Positions 59,862 through 64,000 of a stretch of 64,000 nt of DNA are shown here, piece by piece (positions within the stretch are counted from its first letter, which is position 1; each line of letters begins with the position of its first letter). Location: assembly GCF_015350805.1 (NCBI RefSeq), contig NZ_JADKSG010000001.1:1410413-1474412 (forward strand), in the 5' to 3' direction. The notes below the pieces were generated by a model that was given only the letters and a program-made list of their open reading frames with translations, had not been told where the DNA came from and did no database searches. This DNA comes from Herbiconiux sp. VKM Ac-1786. GTDB lineage: Bacteria; Actinomycetota; Actinomycetes; Actinomycetales; Microbacteriaceae. Both the position numbers and the translations under genes were made by a program.

Positions 59862-62075
59862 ATGGCAACCAACCAGGGAACCCCGAACGGCGACGAGCGC
59901 CAGAGCGCGCTCGAGCAGTACGGCGTCAACCTGACCGAGATCGCCGCGAGCGGCAAGCTCGACCCCGTGATCGGCCGGGACGCCGAGATCCGGCGCGTCA
60001 GTCAGGTGCTGACCCGCCGCACCAAGAACAACCCCGTGCTCATCGGCGAGCCCGGCGTCGGCAAGACCGCCGTCGTCGAGGGGCTCGCCCAGCGCATCGT
60101 GGCCGGCGACGTCGCCGACTCGCTGAAGGGCAAGCAGCTCGTCTCGCTCGACCTCGCGGCGCTCGTCGCCGGTGCGAAGTACCGCGGCGAGTTCGAGGAG
60201 CGCCTCAAGGCGGTGCTGAAGGAGATCAACGACGCCGACGGCCAGATCATCACCTTCATCGACGAGCTGCACACGCTGATGGGCGCCGGCGGCGGGGAGG
60301 GCTCCGTCGCGGCCTCGAACATGCTGAAGCCGATGCTCGCGCGCGGCGAGCTGCGCCTGATCGGCGCCACCACACTCGACGAGTACCGCGAGTTCGTCGA
60401 GAAGGACGCAGCGATGGAGCGCCGCTTCCAGCAGGTCTTCGTGGGCGAGCCGTCGGTGGAGGACACCATCGCGATCCTCCGCGGGCTGAAGGAACGCTAC
60501 GAGGCGCACCACAAGGTCGCGATCGCCGACTCCGCGCTGGTCGCGGCGGCCGCGCTGTCGAACCGGTACATCCCGGGCCGTCAGCTGCCCGACAAGGCCA
60601 TCGACCTGATCGACGAGGCCGCGTCGCGGCTGCGCATGGAGATCGACTCGGCACCCGTCGAGATCGACGAGCTGCGTCGTTCGGTCGACCGTCTTCGCCT
60701 GGAAGAGCTCGCGCTGAAGAAGGAGAAGGACGAGGCCTCGCAGGAGCGCCTCGCCGCCCTGCGCGCCACCCTGGCCAGCCGCTCGGCCGAGCTCGCCGGG
60801 CTGCAGGAGCGCTGGGACCGGGAGCGCGCCGCCCTCAACCGGGTCGGCGAGCTGAAGGAGAAGCTCGACGCCGCCCGCATGCGCGCCGAGAAGGCGCAGC
60901 GCGAGGGCGACCTCGAGCGCGCGTCGCGGCTGCTCTACGGCGAGATCCCGGTGCTCGAGCGCTCGCTCGCCGAAGCCGAGGCGGCGGAGGTCGACGCCGA
61001 CGGCACCGAGCGGATGGTGAACGACCAGGTCGGCTCCGACGACATCGCCGCGGTCATCGCGGCGTGGACGGGCATCCCGGTCGACCGCCTCACCCAGGGC
61101 GAGACCGAGCGTCTGCTGAAGCTCGAGACCGAGCTCGGGCGCCGGCTGATCGGCCAGCGCGAGGCCGTCGGTGCGGTGGCGGATGCGGTGCGCCGCTCCC
61201 GCGCGGGCATCGCCGACGAAGACCGTCCCACCGGTTCGTTCCTCTTCCTCGGCCCCACCGGTGTCGGCAAGACCGAGCTCGCCAAGGCGCTCGCCGAGTT
61301 CCTGTTCGACGACGAGAAGGCGCTCGTGCGCATCGACATGTCGGAGTACGGCGAGAAGCACTCGGTCGCCCGGCTGCTCGGTGCCCCTCCCGGCTACATC
61401 GGCTACGAGCAGGGCGGCCAGCTCACCGAGGCGGTGCGCCGCCGGCCCTACTCGGTCATCCTGCTCGACGAGGTCGAGAAGGCGCACTCCGAGGTCTTCG
61501 ACGTGCTGCTGCAGGTGCTCGACGACGGCCGGCTGACCGATGGCCAGGGCCGCACGGTCGACTTCCGCAACACGATCCTGATCCTGACGTCGAACCTCGG
61601 GTCGCAGTACCTCGTCGACCCGACGCTCTCGCCGTCCTCGGCCCGCTCGCTGGTGCTCGACGCGGTTCGCGCCGCGTTCAAGCCCGAGTTCGTCAACCGG
61701 CTCGACGACATCGTCGTGTTCTCGGCGCTCTCGGCCGATGACCTCGCGCAGATCGTCTCGCTCTACGTCGACCGCCTCTCGCGCCGGCTGGCGTCGCGGC
61801 GGCTGTCGCTGGCGGTGACTCCGGATGCACGCACCTGGCTGGCCTCGCACGGCTACGACCCGATCTACGGCGCCCGGCCCCTGCGGCGGCTGATGCAGCA
61901 CGAGATCGACGACCGCCTGGCGCGGGCGCTGCTCTCGGGCGCGGTGCGGGACGGCGACACCGTCCGCGTCGACGTCGCCCCCTCGGGCGACGCCCTCACG
62001 GTCGCCCCCGTCCCGCTCGCCGCCCTGCCCGACGCCGCGCTCGACCCCGCGGCCCCCGCGGACCCCGCGGACTAG
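59862..62075 (+). CDS. clpB: Disaggregase ClpB lacking the N-terminal domain
   Basis: A 737-residue AAA+ protein; usual ClpB is about 860. It starts almost at NBD1 ([17 protein letters not shown]) and has Walker A GEPGVGKT, then the coiled-coil M domain (about 250-370), then NBD2 with [16 protein letters not shown] and the sensor/C-terminal domain. The Clp_N substrate-binding domain is absent. ClpB with DnaK rescues aggregates; N-less forms retain that core activity in other species. The C-terminus ends in a [10 protein letters not shown] tail encoded by repeat DNA. RBS is GCAGGAGAA. Confidence 0.95.
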   Translation: MATNQGTPNGDERQSALEQYGVNLTEIAASGKLDPVIGRDAEIRRVSQVLTRRTKNNPVLIGEPGVGKTAVVEGLAQRIVAGDVADSLKGKQLVSLDLAALVAGAKYRGEFEERLKAVLKEINDADGQIITFIDELHTLMGAGGGEGSVAASNMLKPMLARGELRLIGATTLDEYREFVEKDAAMERRFQQVFVGEPSVEDTIAILRGLKERYEAHHKVAIADSALVAAAALSNRYIPGRQLPDKAIDLIDEAASRLRMEIDSAPVEIDELRRSVDRLRLEELALKKEKDEASQERLAALRATLASRSAELAGLQERWDRERAALNRVGELKEKLDAARMRAEKAQREGDLERASRLLYGEIPVLERSLAEAEAAEVDADGTERMVNDQVGSDDIAAVIAAWTGIPVDRLTQGETERLLKLETELGRRLIGQREAVGAVADAVRRSRAGIADEDRPTGSFLFLGPTGVGKTELAKALAEFLFDDEKALVRIDMSEYGEKHSVARLLGAPPGYIGYEQGGQLTEAVRRRPYSVILLDEVEKAHSEVFDVLLQVLDDGRLTDGQGRTVDFRNTILILTSNLGSQYLVDPTLSPSSARSLVLDAVRAAFKPEFVNRLDDIVVFSALSADDLAQIVSLYVDRLSRRLASRRLSLAVTPDARTWLASHGYDPIYGARPLRRLMQHEIDDRLARALLSGAVRDGDTVRVDVAPSGDALTVAPVPLAALPDAALDPAAPADPAD

Positions 62076-62265
62076 CCCGCCCCCACCTCGCGGACCCCGC
62101 GGGCCGCGCGCGACCCCGCGGACTAGCACGCCCCCACCTCGCGGACCCCGCGGGCCGCGCGGACCCCGCGGACTAGCCCGCCCCCACCTCGCGGACCCCG
62201 CGGGCCTCGCGGACCCCGCGGACCCCGCGGGCCGCGCGGACCCCGCGGACTAGCCCGCCCCCACC
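62061..62265. repeat. 50-bp minisatellite derived from the clpB 3' end
   Basis: Three to four head-to-tail units (starting near 62061, 62112, 62162 and 62239, the last partial and preceded by a short extra fragment) with a period of 50-51 bp. The first unit includes the clpB stop; each unit repeats GCGGACTAGC, a copy of the last codons and stop. Units are full of CCGCGG palindromes. With the hairpin and G-rich stretch that follow, this fills the only gene-free gap longer than 300 bp in the window (62076-62392). Confidence 0.9.
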
Positions 62266-62281
62266 AGCGCTCTGCCCGGGT

Positions 62282-62327
62282 GTCGCAAATGGCCCTTCCC
62301 AGTCTCGGGAAGGGCCATTTGTGCGAC
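62282..62327. terminator. Large bidirectional hairpin after clpB
   Basis: AAATGGCCCTTCCC pairs with GGGAAGGGCCATTT around the loop AGTCTC, and the stem is extended by GTCGCA/TGCGAC across a 2-nt bulge. It lies between convergent clpB and nitroreductase genes and can act on both strands. Confidence 0.85.
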
Positions 62328-62356
62328 CCGGGGAGCGGCCCGCGGGGGTCAGGCCC

Positions 62357-62392
62357 GGGGCTCGGGGGTCAGTGAGGGGCCAGGGGTGGGGG
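62357..62392 (+). other. G-quadruplex-forming motif
   Basis: Five G-tracts of four or five (62357-60, 62364-68, 62376-79, 62383-86, 62388-92) are separated by loops of 3, 7, 3 and 1 nt, fitting a canonical four-tetrad quadruplex. It ends at the base before the nitroreductase stop codon. Confidence 0.7.
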
Positions 62393-62998
62393 TCAGGCGT
62401 TGGTGAGGAGGAGGTCGGCCAGGGGGAGGCGCGTGCGGGGGGCCGTCTCGCGGGAGCGGAGGGCGTCGTCGGGGAGCGCGTCGGCCGGGGCCAGGTGGCC
62501 GAGGGCCGTGATGGTGATCGGCACGAGCGCGTCGGGGAGGCTGAAGGCCTCGGTCAGCGCGGCGACGTCGAAGCCGCCCATCTGGTGCACGTGCAGTCCG
62601 TCGTGGTGGGCCTGCACCGAGAGGTGCGCCACGGCCTGGCCGAGGTCGTACTCGGCCCAGCGGCGGGGCTTGCCGTCGGCGTCGACCACCTCGGCGACCG
62701 CGACGATCAGCACGGCGGCGGAGCCGGCCCAGACGGAGTTGAAGCCCATCAGCGTGGCGGCGACGGCGTCGAACTCGGGAGTGCCGCGGCGGGCCACGAT
62801 GAAGCGCGCCGGCTGCGAGTTGGCAGCCGACGGCGACCAGCGGGCGGCCTCGAGGGAGGCGGTCAGCACGGTCTCGTCGATGGGCTTCGCGGCGTCGAAG
62901 GAGCGGGGGCTCCAGCGCTCGGCGAGCGTGGGGAGGATCGGCGCGCTGGTGGAGGCGGCGCGATCGAAGGCGGGGCGGGTGGTGTCGGTGATCGTCAT
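62393..62998 (-). CDS. Nitroreductase-family FMN oxidoreductase
   Basis: A 201-residue nitroreductase. RWSPRSFDAAKPI and EAARWSPSAANSQPARF are the FMN-binding signatures, and the C-terminal half has the expected LGHLAPADALP. It would reduce nitro compounds or quinones with NAD(P)H in the cytoplasm. A perfect palindrome lies 54 bp before the start and could be an operator for a redox or drug-sensing regulator, which is not in the window. Confidence 0.9.
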   Translation of the reverse strand: MTITDTTRPAFDRAASTSAPILPTLAERWSPRSFDAAKPIDETVLTASLEAARWSPSAANSQPARFIVARRGTPEFDAVAATLMGFNSVWAGSAAVLIVAVAEVVDADGKPRRWAEYDLGQAVAHLSVQAHHDGLHVHQMGGFDVAALTEAFSLPDALVPITITALGHLAPADALPDDALRSRETAPRTRLPLADLLLTNA

Positions 62999-63051
62999 GG
63001 GGCTGTCCGTTCGTCGAGGTGGGAGTGCCGCACCTCGTCGTGCGGTCGTAA

Positions 63052-63067
63052 CCGGACTTCAGTCCGG
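63052..63067. promoter_or_regulatory. Palindrome upstream of nitroreductase
   Basis: CCGGACT-TC-AGTCCGG is a perfect 7+7 inverted repeat, adjacent to a -10-like TTACGAC on the minus strand. HxlR- or TetR-type repressors often control nitroreductases from such sites; the binder is unknown. Confidence 0.5.
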
Positions 63068-63129
63068 ATGAGGAGTGGAACGCTGTGTCGACCCCTCCTA
63101 TTCCCGCTCGGCATGGGCGGCGGATCGCC

Positions 63130-63828
63130 TCAGATCGGCCCGTCGGTGCGGCCCGCGCGGTGCTTGCGCACCCGCTTCACCACGAACCAGATCACCGCTC
63201 CGGCGACGACCGCGATCACCACGTACTGCAAGATCTCGGCGTACTGCTCCACCACGTGCCACTGCTCGCCCAGCCAGAACCCCGCGAGGATGAACACCGT
63301 GTTCCAGATCAGCGAGCCGGCGGTGGTGAGGGCGGCGAACTTCAGCAGGTGCATCCGCTCGATGCCCGCCGGGATCGAGATGAAGCTGCGGAACAGCGGC
63401 AGCATGCGGCCGAAGAACACCGCCTTGGGGCCGTGGCGCTGGAACCAGGCCTCGGTGCGGTCGACGTCGTCGACGTCGACGAGGGGGATGTGCCGCGCGA
63501 TCGTGCGCATGCGCTCGCGGCCGAGCCAGGCGCCGAGGCCGTAGAGCGCGAGGGCGCCGACGAGCGAGCCGATCGTGGTGAAGACGATCGCTGCGACGAC
63601 GTTCAGGTCACCCTGGCTGGCGGCGAATCCCGCGAGGGGCAGGATGACCTCGCTCGGGATCGGCGGGAAGAGGTTCTCGATCGCCACGGCGAGGCCGGCG
63701 CCGGGGGCGCCCAGCGTCTCCATCAGGCCCACCACCCAGTCGCCGATCGGTCCGAGACTCGCGCTGCCGGAGTCGGCGGCGGCGAGGTTCGAGGTGAGGG
63801 TCAGTGGGTCGGCGTGCGCCAGGCTCAT
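63130..63828 (-). CDS. DedA-family membrane protein
   Basis: A 232-residue DedA/SNARE-associated family protein with about five helices. ENLFPPIPSEVILPLAGFAA (core FPPIPSEVILPLAG) and FFGRMLPLFRSFISIPAG (with the conserved Arg residues) are diagnostic. Family members flip undecaprenyl phosphate or phospholipids and support envelope homeostasis. TAGAGT (63840-63835) ends exactly 6 nt before the ATG, so it is leaderless-type. Confidence 0.93.
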   Translation of the reverse strand: MSLAHADPLTLTSNLAAADSGSASLGPIGDWVVGLMETLGAPGAGLAVAIENLFPPIPSEVILPLAGFAASQGDLNVVAAIVFTTIGSLVGALALYGLGAWLGRERMRTIARHIPLVDVDDVDRTEAWFQRHGPKAVFFGRMLPLFRSFISIPAGIERMHLLKFAALTTAGSLIWNTVFILAGFWLGEQWHVVEQYAEILQYVVIAVVAGAVIWFVVKRVRKHRAGRTDGPI

Positions 63829-63892
63829 GCCTTCACTCTATTGACGGCGGCTGAAGTCAGCCTGAAGCGGGGTTGCGGATGCGCGTGCGGGT

Positions 63893-64000
63893 CCCCGTGC
63901 GGCGGCCTCCGTCTCGGCGCTGGCCCCGTGCGGCGGCCTCCGTCTCGGCGCTGGCCCCGTGCGGCGGCCTCCGTCTCGGCGCTGGCCCCGTGCGGCGGCC
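63893..64000. repeat. 31-bp perfect tandem repeat at window end
   Basis: Three complete identical 31-bp units (63893-63923, 63924-63954, 63955-63985) and the first 15 bp of a fourth, running off the window. The unit contains GGCGGCCTCCGTCTCGGCGC. There are no spacers, so it is not CRISPR. No open frame is convincingly coding, and 31 bp is not a multiple of three. Confidence 0.95.

Noticed and set aside
62061..62265. CRISPR or IS-end repeats
   Set aside because: It is a direct tandem expansion of the clpB 3' end, with no transposase, terminal inverted repeats or spacers.
63893..64000. CRISPR array
   Set aside because: Units are contiguous and identical, with no spacers and no cas genes.

Overview
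The window is very GC-rich (about 70% by eye), densely coding bacterial chromosome. It most likely comes from an actinobacterium of the family Microbacteriaceae. Evidence for this is a complete C50-carotenoid cluster (crtE-crtB-crtI-crtYe-crtYf-crtEb with divergent idi), a dnaK-grpE-dnaJ-hspR locus with HAIR operators, MptB-like mannosyltransferases, many GTG starts, and many leaderless genes in which a TANNNT -10 box lies exactly 6 nt before the start codon. I cannot name a genus. There is no prophage, insertion sequence or CRISPR array.

Layout. 0.1-6.1 kb: a MarR regulator divergent from an MMPL exporter, two small membrane proteins, then purB, a low-molecular-weight tyrosine phosphatase and a YvlD-type membrane protein. 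6.2-11.5 kb: a GNAT acetyltransferase, then hisC overlapping the E1-alpha/E1-beta/E2 genes of a 2-oxoacid dehydrogenase. 11.5-15.9 kb: a zinc/manganese ABC importer with a Fur-family (Zur-like) gene behind a Fur/Zur box, then zinc-free (C-minus) ribosomal proteins L28, L33 and S14, and HU. 16-20.4 kb: a CopD/CtaG fusion, an unknown anchored protein and a PIF1-like helicase. 20.4-25.4 kb: an MMPL transporter whose C-terminus resembles a degenerate ABC ATPase, overlapping a YhgE/Pip protein. 25.4-29.7 kb: heme oxygenase with an IdeR/DtxR-like box, a DUF2470 protein, a dienelactone-hydrolase-like protein lacking its nucleophile, an MBL hydrolase, a nucleoside hydrolase, DoxX and tRNA-Gly(CCC).

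29.7-37.7 kb: dcd, an alanyl-tRNA synthetase paralogue that stops after the tRNA-recognition domain, idi and the carotenoid operon. 37.7-43 kb: an SGNH hydrolase-like protein, an APC permease, a UvrA2-like protein and a group-2 sigma factor. 44.2-47.4 kb: a copper-handling operon (His-rich membrane protein, YcnI, CopC) and paired crcB genes. 47.4-54.3 kb: a UMF1-type MFS carrier, an HtrA-like protease and the HspR chaperone regulon. 54.3-59.8 kb: two small membrane proteins whose start codons each lie exactly 49 bp after an identical 21-bp block, an RsmC/RlmG-like methyltransferase and two tandem mannosyltransferase paralogues. 59.8-64 kb: clpB without its N-domain, a 50-bp minisatellite made from the clpB 3' end, a large hairpin, a G-quadruplex motif, a nitroreductase, DedA, and a 31-bp tandem repeat that runs off the window.

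The main connecting themes are metal homeostasis (zinc, copper, heme iron), HspR-controlled protein quality control, and envelope and carotenoid biosynthesis. The least explained items are the editing-less AlaRS paralogue, the MMPL/degenerate-ABC plus YhgE pair, and the duplicated promoter block before the two small membrane proteins.
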